Positions 8,766 to 17,076 of a stretch of 39,902 nucleotides of DNA are shown in pieces. Origin of the DNA: Nostoc spongiaeforme FACHB-130 (GTDB taxonomy: Bacteria; Cyanobacteriota; Cyanobacteriia; Cyanobacteriales; Nostocaceae); contig NZ_JACJTB010000057.1 of assembly GCF_014698475.1 (NCBI RefSeq), forward strand, positions 1 to 39,902, read 5' to 3'. The translations under genes were made by a program, and so were the position numbers. Each line of letters starts with the position of its first letter. Position 1 is the stretch's first letter. The notes beneath the pieces were generated by a model that had not been told where the DNA came from, did no database searches, and saw nothing but the letters and a program-made list of their open reading frames with translations.

Positions 8766-10431
8766 ACATAGACTTTTTGGGTCGCAAGTTTTCTATCCCA
8801 TTGACTAACTCAGTAAAGTAATCGTCTAAACGACTCTCAATCAGGTCTACCACTCGCCTACTCCAGAAGGCTTTATCTAGTTCCCCTGACTTCGATTCAT
8901 GAATCATCCAAGATTGTTGCCCAACTACCCGTTCTCCCCAGATCCGATTGATGATGACGTGCAAATCTGGATCGCTGGGGTTAAAGCCCATAAACAAAAT
9001 ATTGTGACTTTCCCATAAAATTTCCAAAATATCTTTGGGCAGTAATTGTCCAATCTCTCGGTAGGCTAAATAATTAATGTGGTGATCTTCAGTAATCACA
9101 AAACTACCCTCTTCTTCAATCAATGCACCATAAAGTTTGAGAATTACAGGGTGATTTTTTGCTTTATTAATCACTTCCCATTTATTCGGATGGTCAATAG
9201 GAATCGCTTGCTTTTCATACGGCTTATATTTAAACCGACCACGCGCTTCTTCGCCTTCTGCCACATAGAAGACTAAATCAAACGGTTGATTAGCTGCTCT
9301 AAAAGCTCGTTCCAACATATCATCGTAATTTGTGGTTACAAGTAGTTGGTAAGGCAAAGGATATTGCTTTTCTTGCATTTTTTGAGGTAGTTCAGCCCAG
9401 AAACTATAAAACTGAGTAGGACTGTATTTCCCCCTTAAAAGCTCGTACAAACTTTTATACAGATTCTCGATGCCGTGTATGAGTTGGCTATATTGAGCAA
9501 GGCACTGAAGATTCATCTTAGCAAGGGCAAGAGCTTGTTCGTTAGCAATTGGACAAGCTGTAGTTGTACCTTTTACCAGAGCTTTCTTGACAGGACAATC
9601 AGCGGGTAAATCTTCTGCACTCACAAGACAGACTGGGCAAGGCGATCCTACTAAAGATTCATAGGGAGAGGTTATTTCTAAATTCTCGGCTAAGTGAGCT
9701 GCTAGTTCTATTTCACTGAGTCTGTGATTTGTTAATTTTCCGTCAATCAAGTTAAATCCTGGCCCAATAAATGGAACCAATCGCCCGCTTTTTAAGGCAT
9801 TAATAATATTTGAGTAATGGCGAGGTGTTGGAGGATTTTCAGGGAGTCGGGTAACAGTTAAATTAGTTTGGGACTTTTCTAAAAAGACGATTAAATTGTC
9901 CGGTGGTATTTCCTGTACTATCTCAAGTTGCACACGACTGCGTTGACAGGCAACTTGATAGTTATGCCCTAAAAATATAGCATCATAAAAACTGACAGCA
10001 AATTGAATTGCTGCTGTATCAGAAATCTGATTTTTTATCCCAATCACATAACGGATGTGTTCATGGATTTTCTGGGCTTCAGATTCGGAATAACAAGCAT
10101 TTAAAACAACACACTCAATATCATTACTAAATTGCTCAAATAGATGTGCCAAGGCATTTGCAAGAACTACCTCAGACTTTCCCTCATCACCCTCAAAAAC
10201 TAAGCCCGTCTCTTTTCCATGACCAGAGAAATGTACAATATCTGGTTTTTCAATGTCTAGAATATGAATTAATTCATGACGTTTAACTGCTGGTCTAAAC
10301 TTAATTTCAAATTTTTCCCGATTTTCAGAAAGTTCTAAGACATCTTTGATTTTATTAAATTCCTTATCTGCCCGTAACCTCTGTTTATCTTCTGGGCTGG
10401 CTGCCAAAATCAGTATCTTCTTCTTAACCAT
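8749..10431 (-). CDS. CHAT protease-SIR2-like fusion effector
   Basis: The 560-residue protein fuses two domains known from bacterial conflict systems. Residues 1-185 form a caspase-like CHAT domain with the His motif HFSGHG (H71) and the Cys motif VLNACYSES (C113), the expected catalytic pair. Residues 205-500 look like a SIR2-family domain: LVPFIGPGFN replaces the nucleotide-binding GAG loop, TTNYD is at 366-370, and LFMGFNPSDPDL is near 479-490. The usual KxHG catalytic histidine position reads KLYG (Y434). A four-cysteine insert, C265/C268/C279/C293, with repeated Cys-Pro, could bind a metal. No signal peptide, so cytoplasmic. It follows the Trypco2-like gene by 19 bp and abuts the STAND NTPase gene, which probably controls it. 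Domain calls are strong; activity of the SIR2 part is uncertain. Confidence 0.87.
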   Translation of the reverse strand: MVKKKILILAASPEDKQRLRADKEFNKIKDVLELSENREKFEIKFRPAVKRHELIHILDIEKPDIVHFSGHGKETGLVFEGDEGKSEVVLANALAHLFEQFSNDIECVVLNACYSESEAQKIHEHIRYVIGIKNQISDTAAIQFAVSFYDAIFLGHNYQVACQRSRVQLEIVQEIPPDNLIVFLEKSQTNLTVTRLPENPPTPRHYSNIINALKSGRLVPFIGPGFNLIDGKLTNHRLSEIELAAHLAENLEITSPYESLVGSPCPVCLVSAEDLPADCPVKKALVKGTTTACPIANEQALALAKMNLQCLAQYSQLIHGIENLYKSLYELLRGKYSPTQFYSFWAELPQKMQEKQYPLPYQLLVTTNYDDMLERAFRAANQPFDLVFYVAEGEEARGRFKYKPYEKQAIPIDHPNKWEVINKAKNHPVILKLYGALIEEEGSFVITEDHHINYLAYREIGQLLPKDILEILWESHNILFMGFNPSDPDLHVIINRIWGERVVGQQSWMIHESKSGELDKAFWSRRVVDLIESRLDDYFTELVNGIENLRPKKSMYEIWG

Positions 10432-10450
10432 TTACGTATTATCCTAAATC

Positions 10451-10903
10451 TTATCCACGCATTATTTTATTTTTAATAGTCTGGTCTGGTTCATTATCTC
10501 TGAAATTAGAGCTATTTTCTTCCGGTTCTCCACGCATTATCCTTCTCTTAACTCCCCATTTAATTTTTCTTATTTCTTCATCATTTAAATCTGTCTTAAT
10601 TTCCTCTCTCGTAAAAATTGGTAAGAGAGTAACTTTGATAGTATGAATATCTTGTCGTTTTAGATTATGAGATGCTTTTTCACCAGCTTGTAATTCACCT
10701 AAGTTAAGAAAATTTACCCCCAATACACTAATATTTAAGCCAGCTTTCCCTTGCCATTGGTCTTCTGATGAATCTTCTTGTGCAACAGCTACATTAATTT
10801 CTAACTCAGCTTTTTCTAAGAAGAAAATAGGTAAATCTTCTGTAGGTAGCAAGTCTTTTTTTACTTGCGCGATAAATTCATTTAAGCTAATTTTGTTAAG
10901 CAT
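10451..10903 (-). CDS. Trypco2-like (trypsin co-occurring domain 2) protein
   Basis: The 150-residue protein matches the small Trypco2 domain: an N-terminal SLNEFIAQVKKDLLPTE helix, the beta-rich core FFLEKAELEINVAVAQE and GKAGLNISVLGVNFLNLGE, and a closing strand IHTIKVTLLPIF. Domains of this type were described next to proteases and NTPases in multi-component conflict systems, where they are thought to be adaptors. The C-terminal part, about 45 residues, is charged, and the motif KIMRG/RIMRG occurs twice (near 122-126 and at the very end), an unusual local repeat. It has no signal peptide. It lies 19 bp upstream of the CHAT-SIR2 gene and is probably cotranscribed with it. The name is from recall of the family's sequence pattern. 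Confidence 0.75.
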   Translation of the reverse strand: MLNKISLNEFIAQVKKDLLPTEDLPIFFLEKAELEINVAVAQEDSSEDQWQGKAGLNISVLGVNFLNLGELQAGEKASHNLKRQDIHTIKVTLLPIFTREEIKTDLNDEEIRKIKWGVKRRIMRGEPEENSSNFRDNEPDQTIKNKIMRG

Positions 10904-10978
10904 GTTAATTTCTCAATGTGATAAATTTACTTTTGTATTAGTAGGTAAATTTCATTTACAAATATAGTTTTCAAGATA

Positions 10979-11218
10979 TTATTGGATATCAGATTCCGGT
11001 GGTGCTAATTTATATTTTCGTGATGGTTCAACATGGGTAACTCCTTCAACTTGAGAAAGAGATTCGAGTTTTTCAGAGTCACATGAGCCAGTGATAATTC
11101 CCAGATTGCCCAGTATTTGCTCAACATTCATGCCAGCAGTCTGCAATTTTTGGGCTACTTCATGAATTTGATCTCTGTATTTTTCATCAAGTGCAATTGA
11201 TAAATTAACCTTTGGCAT
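10979..11218 (-). CDS. free-standing peptidase inhibitor I9-like protein
   Basis: A 79-residue protein starting at the ATG at 11218 (MPKVNLSIALD). The reading frame is open for 39 codons further upstream, but that part has no homology-like features, and AGGA lies 10 to 13 bases before this ATG. The ending ESLSQVEGVTHVEPSRKYKL is the hallmark of I9 domains, which serve as propeptides and inhibitors of subtilases: an amphipathic helix, then the V-x-x-V-E-P strand that lies against the protease active site. The neighbour 146 bp upstream is an S8 subtilase, so the pair is likely a protease with a separate inhibitor or folding helper. Relatives are sometimes labelled ketohydroxyglutarate aldolase in databases; nothing in this short protein supports that. 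Confidence 0.72.
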   Translation of the reverse strand: MPKVNLSIALDEKYRDQIHEVAQKLQTAGMNVEQILGNLGIITGSCDSEKLESLSQVEGVTHVEPSRKYKLAPPESDIQ

Positions 11219-11364
11219 ATCAACAATTTCCTGCCGCTTTCTGGAGTAAAATCTGCAATGCTTGTAAATGGAGTTTACATTACTAAAATGGGTACTCAAC
11301 CATCCCAAGTGATAGTCTGAGGATGGTTGAAGCACAGTTTAAAGATGAGAAGAAAACAAATCTT

Positions 11365-12735
11365 TTATGGAGCTTGAACCAGTCCAGCACCAACATCTAC
11401 AGAAGGTAGAGCCAATCTGAGAGCATTTTGAGTTAGTCGGTTCCACAAAACCCGGCCTGTAGCTCCTGTAGCTTCAGCATAAAGAGCAGCTATGCCAGCA
11501 ACATGGGGTGTGGCCATACTTGTACCGGCTAATCTTCTGTACCTTGTGGGCATCAAATAGCTGGAATAAACATCAACTCTCGAACCCCCTGGTGTTCCTG
11601 GTTCAGCGCCAGGAGCGACAATATCGACCTGTCCACCGTTTGGATTCAGCCCACCATTGGAAAACCAAGCTACTTGAAGTTGGGAAGCGATCGCACCTAC
11701 AGCCATAATTGAGGGACAATTCGCTGGGTGTCCAACTGGCTCAACTATGCCTAAATCACGACGACTCTCGTTACCAGCCGCAGCGATAATTAACGTCCCA
11801 TTCCGCAGCACACGATCAGCCACAACCTCAAACAACCCTGAGTGCGGCTGTCCAACTGATACACGCGCTCCCAGGGACATCGAGATAATTTGGCAGCGAT
11901 TGGCGATCGCCCACTCAATGCCTGCTAAAATTTCGCTATCTGTCCCACGACCCTGATTGCTTAACACTTTGCCTACAAAAATTTCTGTTTCGTAACCAAT
12001 GCCATAACGCGGCAGAATAGGAGGAGAAAGAGGGCCACAAGCTGTGCCAATACAGTGGGTTCCATGACCGTATCTATCTTGCACTTCTTGGTTTGCTATG
12101 AAAGATTTGCTAAAAATTCTCCTACTAGCAAAATCAGGGTGAGTCAAGTCCAAACCAGTGTCCAGAACCGCAACTTTAATTCCACGTCCACTATATTTAG
12201 AATTTACTACTTTGGTAATTTGCAGCCCCCATGTTGCCATTGTTTCGTCAATTACCTGGATACCAGGCGAGGGTAACATCTGTTGAACACCATTAGTCGG
12301 TACGAGGTGATCTACAAGCCTATCAACAGCATCCCGATAACCTCTGAGATATTCTACTCCCAAATTGCTAGTAGGACTGGGTGCTAGTTGCTCTACAATA
12401 CCTACTCTTTGCCCGTTTAAAGCATAGACAACTCTTTCCTTTTCTATGACAGCAATTGGGCTAGTTTCATCACTCGCTGCATGGAGTGACTGCAACTGTT
12501 CTGGGTCAAGAGTACAAACAGCAACACCCAAATTATCAAATACTGTTGTATCTGTTTGCTCTAATTGCTCTGCGCTAATAGCGTTGGTTTCAAAGTCAGC
12601 TGCTCTAGCAACTCTCCTGTTTCCAGTATGGTCTCGTAGGGTGCGGATTCCTGAATCAAGTTCATTTTCTCGCAATAATACTAAGTATCTTCCTGTTGTC
12701 TCTGACCCATTAATTGACGAGATAGGGTTCATCAT
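11365..12735 (-). CDS. S8 family subtilisin-like serine protease
   Basis: The 456-residue protein has a complete subtilase triad: D192 in VAVLDTGLDLTHPDF, H224 in YGHGTHCIG, and S406 in AGTSMATPHVAGIAALYAE; the oxyanion asparagine is N322 in IIAAAGNES. About 165 residues precede the catalytic domain. They include a propeptide-like first half and a region with LAPSPTSNLGVEYLRGYRDA, but no signal peptide, so the enzyme is probably intracellular or exported by an unusual route. Length is ordinary for the family. A second ATG directly follows the first. It is the first gene of the minus-strand cluster that continues with I9-like, Trypco2-like, CHAT-SIR2 and STAND genes, and it could act as the protease arm of that system or mature the RiPP. 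The protease call is certain; the role is inference. Confidence 0.93.
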   Translation of the reverse strand: MMNPISSINGSETTGRYLVLLRENELDSGIRTLRDHTGNRRVARAADFETNAISAEQLEQTDTTVFDNLGVAVCTLDPEQLQSLHAASDETSPIAVIEKERVVYALNGQRVGIVEQLAPSPTSNLGVEYLRGYRDAVDRLVDHLVPTNGVQQMLPSPGIQVIDETMATWGLQITKVVNSKYSGRGIKVAVLDTGLDLTHPDFASRRIFSKSFIANQEVQDRYGHGTHCIGTACGPLSPPILPRYGIGYETEIFVGKVLSNQGRGTDSEILAGIEWAIANRCQIISMSLGARVSVGQPHSGLFEVVADRVLRNGTLIIAAAGNESRRDLGIVEPVGHPANCPSIMAVGAIASQLQVAWFSNGGLNPNGGQVDIVAPGAEPGTPGGSRVDVYSSYLMPTRYRRLAGTSMATPHVAGIAALYAEATGATGRVLWNRLTQNALRLALPSVDVGAGLVQAP

Positions 12736-13672
12736 AGTTTTCTTCTCTTTTACTTATCTAGTGACTTCTTTGGCTACAAAGGAAAAAGTATTGTCTCAAC
12801 TACTGAGTCTTGTAAGGTAAATCTGCATTGTTAAGCAACAGCAAACAGACTTACACTCACAAAATAGAGCAGTTTGAACTCAATACCATTGAGTTGCAAT
12901 GTCTATTAAGAGAATGTCTGAAAAATTTCCGGTGTTGTATTTAAGATTTGATAGCTCTCTTCAGGAGAAATATTGAATACTTTTCACACATTCTCTAACA
13001 AAGTTTGAAAAGTTATGAAAATATTCTTGGAAATCGCTTTAGTCTGACAATATTTTCCCAGAAAATTGAGTAAGCTTATAGACTAGAAAAAGACTAAAAT
13101 TAATTAGTCACAATTAATAAAAACCGATATCAGAATCATTCACTAATTAAAAAAATAGTGAATTGGCTCCCGTGTAGCTTACTCAACATTAAAGACAAAA
13201 TTGTTTTAACTAATAACTTTAAATTTTCATAGATTAATAAAAGTTGCACCTCTGACTTAAGGTAGAGAATTTTTGATAAACAAATTGAATCAAATGAAAA
13301 ATGAAATTGTCTTTTATTTTTATAGTCAAGAAAAACCAGCTTTGTGAGATGAAAGTAAAATAATCTTTAAGAGAAGCAATAAATTAATAACTAGCTAAAT
13401 AAATACACATTTATCGACGTTTTTCATTAATTAGGGTTGATTTATCTCTTGCAGATATCATATTGAGATTTACCAATAATCAAAATTATCATGCTATTCC
13501 ACAAGAATAGTTGTATCAACCTTTGGTTAGAGGATGAAACTTTCAAAATTATCATAATGGTTTATATCCAAATAGCCTTGGATCAACTTCCAGTTAATCA
13601 ACTGAAGTTGTTAGTGGTAGCCAAGCTTAATTTATGCAGATGATCCAATTTTTCATCTAAGGAGAAGCGATT
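12736..13672. other. long AT-rich intergenic region (937 bp)
   Basis: No convincing gene. This divergent spacer lies between the S8 protease gene (minus) and the 13673 gene (plus) and must hold both promoters. It is strongly AT-rich. Small inverted repeats are visible: CTCAAT/ATTGAG near 12877-12891, GACTAA/TTAGTC at 13092-13109, and ATTCACTA/TAGTGAAT at 13138-13163 with a 10-nt spacer. The last could be an operator or a short hairpin; none can be assigned. Confidence 0.5.
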
Positions 13673-14092
13673 ATGTTATTGAATGAAACTTCCTTACAAG
13701 TGCCAGAATTAGAAAGTTTTCGTCTCCCAGAGGGTGTAGAAAAAGTTAGTGCCGATGGGATTGCAGCCAGCGCAGATGTAACATCAATTGTCAGCACTGC
13801 ATCGTACACTTTTGATTTTCGAGAAAACAGCAATACCCCAGGTCGCTGGCTGGAAAAATCGGTTGTGGTTAATGTTCCTTCTGGGACAGGTTTTTTTACT
13901 TCCATACCATATCTCATGGGAGCATTTACAACATCTAACTTTCAAAACCTAACAGAAAGACCTTTAGGGCAATTCTCTGTTGCTATTGGTCTGCGGGGTA
14001 ACAACTTAGTCTGTTCAGTACGTCTCACAGATTCAAATAGTGATGACCCTATTTTTATCCGCGTTATAGGAATAATTGTGTTCTATCGTTAG
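13673..14092 (+). CDS. unrecognised 139-residue beta-rich protein
   Basis: I do not recognise this protein. It starts at an ATG with a good ribosome-binding site (AAGGAG, 9 bases upstream). The first 35 residues are acidic, alanine-rich and probably flexible. From about residue 44 on, alternating hydrophobic residues (SYTFDF, LEKSVVVNVP, GQFSVAIGLRG, LVCSVRLTD, IRVIGIIVFYR) suggest a small beta-sandwich or barrel, a shape shared by many lectin-like and capping domains. There is one cysteine (C116) and no signal peptide or membrane helix. It stands alone on the plus strand, after a 937-bp AT-rich spacer and next to the conflict cluster. An ORF on the opposite strand overlaps it but has no coding character. 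Confidence 0.65.
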   Translation: MLLNETSLQVPELESFRLPEGVEKVSADGIAASADVTSIVSTASYTFDFRENSNTPGRWLEKSVVVNVPSGTGFFTSIPYLMGAFTTSNFQNLTERPLGQFSVAIGLRGNNLVCSVRLTDSNSDDPIFIRVIGIIVFYR

Positions 14093-14277
14093 GGTGATTG
14101 CATCGAATGTTTGGTTATTGATGATCTGATACTTCCCTGGTAGTTGCGGTGAATTTACGAAGAGAAATATTAATGAATATACGATACCCCATTCCTTGAT
14201 TTTGACTTCTGAATTCTTCTTCAACTACCTAGTTTGTCTAAATCGAGCGATCGCCACTAGCAACTTTAGATCACAGC

Positions 14278-14313
14278 AAAACCCAACATGATCATAAAAT
14301 CAAGCTGGGTTTT
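14278..14313 (-). terminator. intrinsic terminator downstream of ycf66
   Basis: AAAACCCA at 14278-14285 pairs with TGGGTTTT at 14306-14313. Read on the minus strand, the second arm ends in TTTTGC just after the ycf66 stop codon. The stem is only 8 bp with a 20-nt loop, so strength is modest. It may also serve the plus-strand gene ending at 14092. Confidence 0.5.
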
Positions 14314-14329
14314 ACAAAATTTAACGAAT

Positions 14330-15028
14330 TTAGCTATTCGGCGGTATTTGTTCCGGTGGCGCTTCCGCAGGGGGAGCAAGCACCGCATCAGGCGCAATTT
14401 CTTCTACGGGGATTGGTTCTTTATTTTCCGCTTCAGGATGTGCTTGGGCGGCTTCCACTAATTCCGGGGATGGGGGATGGGGTGGAATGACTTCTGGAAC
14501 AGCTTCAGTTACAGGTGCAGCATCTGTAGTCTCAGGTACTTCTTCAATAACAGGTTCGGGAATGGGTGTAGTTTTGTCAATAATCTCCACAGCAGGTTTC
14601 TCTGCTGGTACATTTTTACTGACAGGTGGTTGTACTTTGTCTTTCACACCGCTAAAAGTGCTACTCAAACTTTGTTGTAATTTGCCAAGGCGTTCTTGAA
14701 GAGATACCTTTGTCACCTGTTCTTGCAGAGAAGTTTTCACGGCTTCCGAACTGGGTACAGGCGTTTGTTGTAACTGTGGTGTGACTTGGCGACGCAGTGA
14801 TAAAGTTTGCCAACCAAACCACACCAAAAGAGCCACACTCGCCACATGGCCTAGTAATAATCCGCCGCTAATGTGGGGGGCAAACACCCATAATACTAAA
14901 GCGTAAAACAGCCCAATGCCACTCCAAATAAAATCATTCTTGCGATGGATTTCGGGAAAAAAGAACGCCGATATGTAGAGTAATAAACTACCAATACCGA
15001 CCACCAAAGCTAGGACGTATGCCAGCAT
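14330..15028 (-). CDS. Ycf66 family membrane protein
   Basis: The 232-residue protein begins MLAYVLALVVGIGSLLLYISAF and continues FFPEIHRKNDFIWSGIGLFYALVLWVFA, the diagnostic start of Ycf66, a family shared by cyanobacteria and plastids. Three hydrophobic helices lie in residues 1-75. The rest is a long, flexible, acidic and proline-rich tail (about residues 85-232) with repeated PEP/PxP motifs. The function of Ycf66 is not known; a thylakoid or cytoplasmic membrane location is likely. It is monocistronic, divergent from gnd, and followed by a small terminator hairpin. The family call is firm from the N-terminus. Confidence 0.88.
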   Translation of the reverse strand: MLAYVLALVVGIGSLLLYISAFFFPEIHRKNDFIWSGIGLFYALVLWVFAPHISGGLLLGHVASVALLVWFGWQTLSLRRQVTPQLQQTPVPSSEAVKTSLQEQVTKVSLQERLGKLQQSLSSTFSGVKDKVQPPVSKNVPAEKPAVEIIDKTTPIPEPVIEEVPETTDAAPVTEAVPEVIPPHPPSPELVEAAQAHPEAENKEPIPVEEIAPDAVLAPPAEAPPEQIPPNS

Positions 15029-15342
15029 TTTTGGTTACTCCTTAACTATTTGTTATCAGGTATTAGGGACTGGATACGGGAAAATTTATCTTAATTTAAG
15101 GAAAAATTATTCTGAATTTAATCCTTTATCCCATCTGCCTAATGCCTAAACTAGATACTCCAATTTTGCAAATTTTGTAGCACAATTGTTGAATTAGATA
15201 CAATTTAAAACTTGTTATATGTGATGTTAGTTCTGAGCTTTTAGCAATCACGGTAACTCTTAATGTCTTCTTTAGGGGATAAGAGAAACTCTCGGATTAC
15301 CCTAAAAGATGAAAGAATCTGCAAGAGTTAGCCAAACTAGTT
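15029..15342. other. divergent promoter region between ycf66 and gnd (314 bp)
   Basis: No gene seen. It must carry promoters for both neighbours. I found no clear Shine-Dalgarno before gnd, no NtcA-type GTA-N8-TAC site and no strong hairpin. Confidence 0.5.
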
Positions 15343-16773
15343 ATGACACTACAAAGTTTTGGTGTGATTGGATTAGCCGTTATGGGCGAGAATATCGCTC
15401 TCAACGTGGAACGTAATGGTTTTCCAATTGCAGTATACAACCGCTCCCGCGAGAAAACCGATGCTTTCATGGCTGAACGTGCGCCAGGAAGGAACGTTAA
15501 AGCGGCCTTTACCTTAGAAGAATTCGTTGCAGCACTAGAACGTCCTCGCAAAATTCTAGTGATGGTGCAAGCTGGTAAACCCGTGGATGCGGTGATTCAA
15601 CAGCTAAAACCTTTGCTGTCCGAAGGCGATATCATCATTGATGGTGGCAACTCTTGGTTTGAAGATACCCAAAGACGTACCGAAGAATTAGAACCCCTGG
15701 GTCTACGGTTTCTCGGTATGGGTGTGAGTGGTGGTGAAGAAGGCGCATTAAACGGCCCTTCTTTGATGCCTGGTGGTACCCAAAGTTCCTATGAGTATCT
15801 CTCACCAATTTTCAACAAAATTGCTGCCCAAGTTGATGACGGCCCTTGTGTGACCTACGTTGGCCCTGGTGGTTCCGGTCACTATGTGAAGATGGTACAC
15901 AACGGCATTGAGTATGGTGACATGCAGCTAATTGCTGAAGCCTACGACTTGCTGAAGAATGCTGGTGGACTTGACCACAATCAACTTCACGAAGTGTTTG
16001 CTGAATGGAACACCACCGACGAACTCAATTCATTTTTGATTGAGATTACAGCTAATATCTTCCCTTACATTGACCCAGACACCAGTCTACCTTTAGTAGA
16101 TTTGATTGTAGATGCAGCAGGTCAAAAGGGTACTGGTCGTTGGACTGTACAAACTGCGTTGGAATTAGGTGTTTCTATTCCTACCATTACAGCAGCTGTA
16201 AATGCTCGGATTATCTCTTCAATTAAAGATGAACGGATAGCCGCATCCAAACAACTCACAGGCCCCAGTGGCAAATATAGCGGTACTACCAAAGAGTTTA
16301 TTAACAAAGTCCGGGATGCGTTATATTGCTCCAAGATTTGTTCTTACGCTCAAGGGATGGCGCTGCTATCTACTGCTTCCAAAACATATAACTGGAATTT
16401 GGATTTGGGCGAATTAGCTCGGATTTGGAAAGGTGGCTGTATTATTCGCGCTGGCTTTTTGAATAAAATTAAAAAGGCATTTACCGAAAATCCTGCATTG
16501 CCTAACTTGCTCTTAGCTCCTGAGTTTAAGCAAACAATTCTAGACAGACAAGCAGCTTGGCGGGAAGTTATCATTACTGCTGCTCAACTGGGTATTCCTG
16601 TCCCAGCTTTTAGCGCATCTTTAGATTATTTTGATAGCTATCGCCGCGATCGCTTGCCCCAAAACCTCACTCAAGCACAACGCGACTACTTCGGCGCACA
16701 CACCTATCTGCGTCTCGACAAACCCGGTTCTTTCCACACAGAATGGGTTCCCATCGAAGAAGCTAAAAAGTAA
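15343..16773 (+). CDS. gnd: 6-phosphogluconate dehydrogenase, decarboxylating
   Basis: Enzyme of the oxidative pentose phosphate pathway, converting 6-phosphogluconate and NADP+ to ribulose 5-phosphate, CO2 and NADPH; it is a main source of reductant in the dark and in heterocysts. The 476-residue length is exactly usual. The N-terminal dinucleotide fold shows GVIGLAVMGENIALN, followed by YNRSREKTDAF. The substrate site is seen in MGVSGGEEGALNGPSLMPGG and the catalytic YVKMVHNGIEYGDMQ, then GQKGTGRWT. The C-terminus carries the dimer tail with RRDRLPQNLTQAQRDYFGAH. It is followed by two inverted repeats, so it is probably monocistronic. Identification is certain. Confidence 0.98.
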   Translation: MTLQSFGVIGLAVMGENIALNVERNGFPIAVYNRSREKTDAFMAERAPGRNVKAAFTLEEFVAALERPRKILVMVQAGKPVDAVIQQLKPLLSEGDIIIDGGNSWFEDTQRRTEELEPLGLRFLGMGVSGGEEGALNGPSLMPGGTQSSYEYLSPIFNKIAAQVDDGPCVTYVGPGGSGHYVKMVHNGIEYGDMQLIAEAYDLLKNAGGLDHNQLHEVFAEWNTTDELNSFLIEITANIFPYIDPDTSLPLVDLIVDAAGQKGTGRWTVQTALELGVSIPTITAAVNARIISSIKDERIAASKQLTGPSGKYSGTTKEFINKVRDALYCSKICSYAQGMALLSTASKTYNWNLDLGELARIWKGGCIIRAGFLNKIKKAFTENPALPNLLLAPEFKQTILDRQAAWREVIITAAQLGIPVPAFSASLDYFDSYRRDRLPQNLTQAQRDYFGAHTYLRLDKPGSFHTEWVPIEEAKK

Positions 16774-16804
16774 ACTTTCACTTTTGAGTATATTGTGAAA
16801 GTTT
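16772..16804 (+). repeat. inverted repeat at the gnd stop codon
   Basis: AAACTTTCAC (16772-16781) and GTGAAAGTTT (16795-16804) form a perfect 10-bp stem with a 13-nt loop, beginning inside the TAA stop. It lies just before a stronger hairpin and may protect or terminate the gnd mRNA. Confidence 0.6.
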
Positions 16805-16826
16805 AAATTGCTGTCTGTTGCAAATG

Positions 16827-16863
16827 AGAAAGTGACTCTGAAATTCAGAGTCACTTTCTTTTG
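16827..16863 (+). terminator. strong intrinsic terminator of gnd
   Basis: A perfect 15-bp stem with an AAT loop: the arms are 16827-16841 and 16845-16859, with core GTGACTCTGA/TCAGAGTCAC. It is followed by TTTT after CTT. This is the clearest rho-independent terminator in the window and ends the gnd transcript. Confidence 0.85.
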
Positions 16864-17076
16864 GTGTCCAATGAATAAATTAGTAATTGTCAATATATAA
16901 AAATTAATATATCTTTTCATTAAAATACAGGTTATAGACTATCTGCGTCAAAGCGGATGTCTGCGTTGGGAAGCGATCGCAGCGCATCAACTATCTGCTT
17001 CTCGAAGCATCGCTGACTATCTAGCTAACCGAACAAATCAACATCGTACTAGACTTTATCACCGTTTCTGGATTAA
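16864..17076. other. spacer with three imperfect ACTATCT direct repeats
   Basis: No gene. GACTATCTGCG (16937-16947), AACTATCTGCT (16989-16999) and GACTATCTAGC (17015-17025) are imperfect direct copies. The ends GGTTATAGACTATC and GACTATCTAGCTAACC are partly inverted relative to one another, which could be the remains of a small mobile repeat. This is weak evidence. Confidence 0.35.

Noticed and set aside
10979-11218. Annotation as ketohydroxyglutarate aldolase, which relatives sometimes carry
   Set aside because: Seventy-nine residues with an I9-like pattern cannot hold an aldolase TIM barrel.
10979-11335. Longer 118-codon version of the I9-like protein
   Set aside because: The first 39 codons have no domain character and the internal ATG at 11218 begins exactly where the I9-like fold starts.
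13657-13917. Minus-strand 86-codon frame overlapping the 13673 gene
   Set aside because: The plus-strand gene has a strong ribosome-binding site and a plausible protein; the antisense frame has neither.
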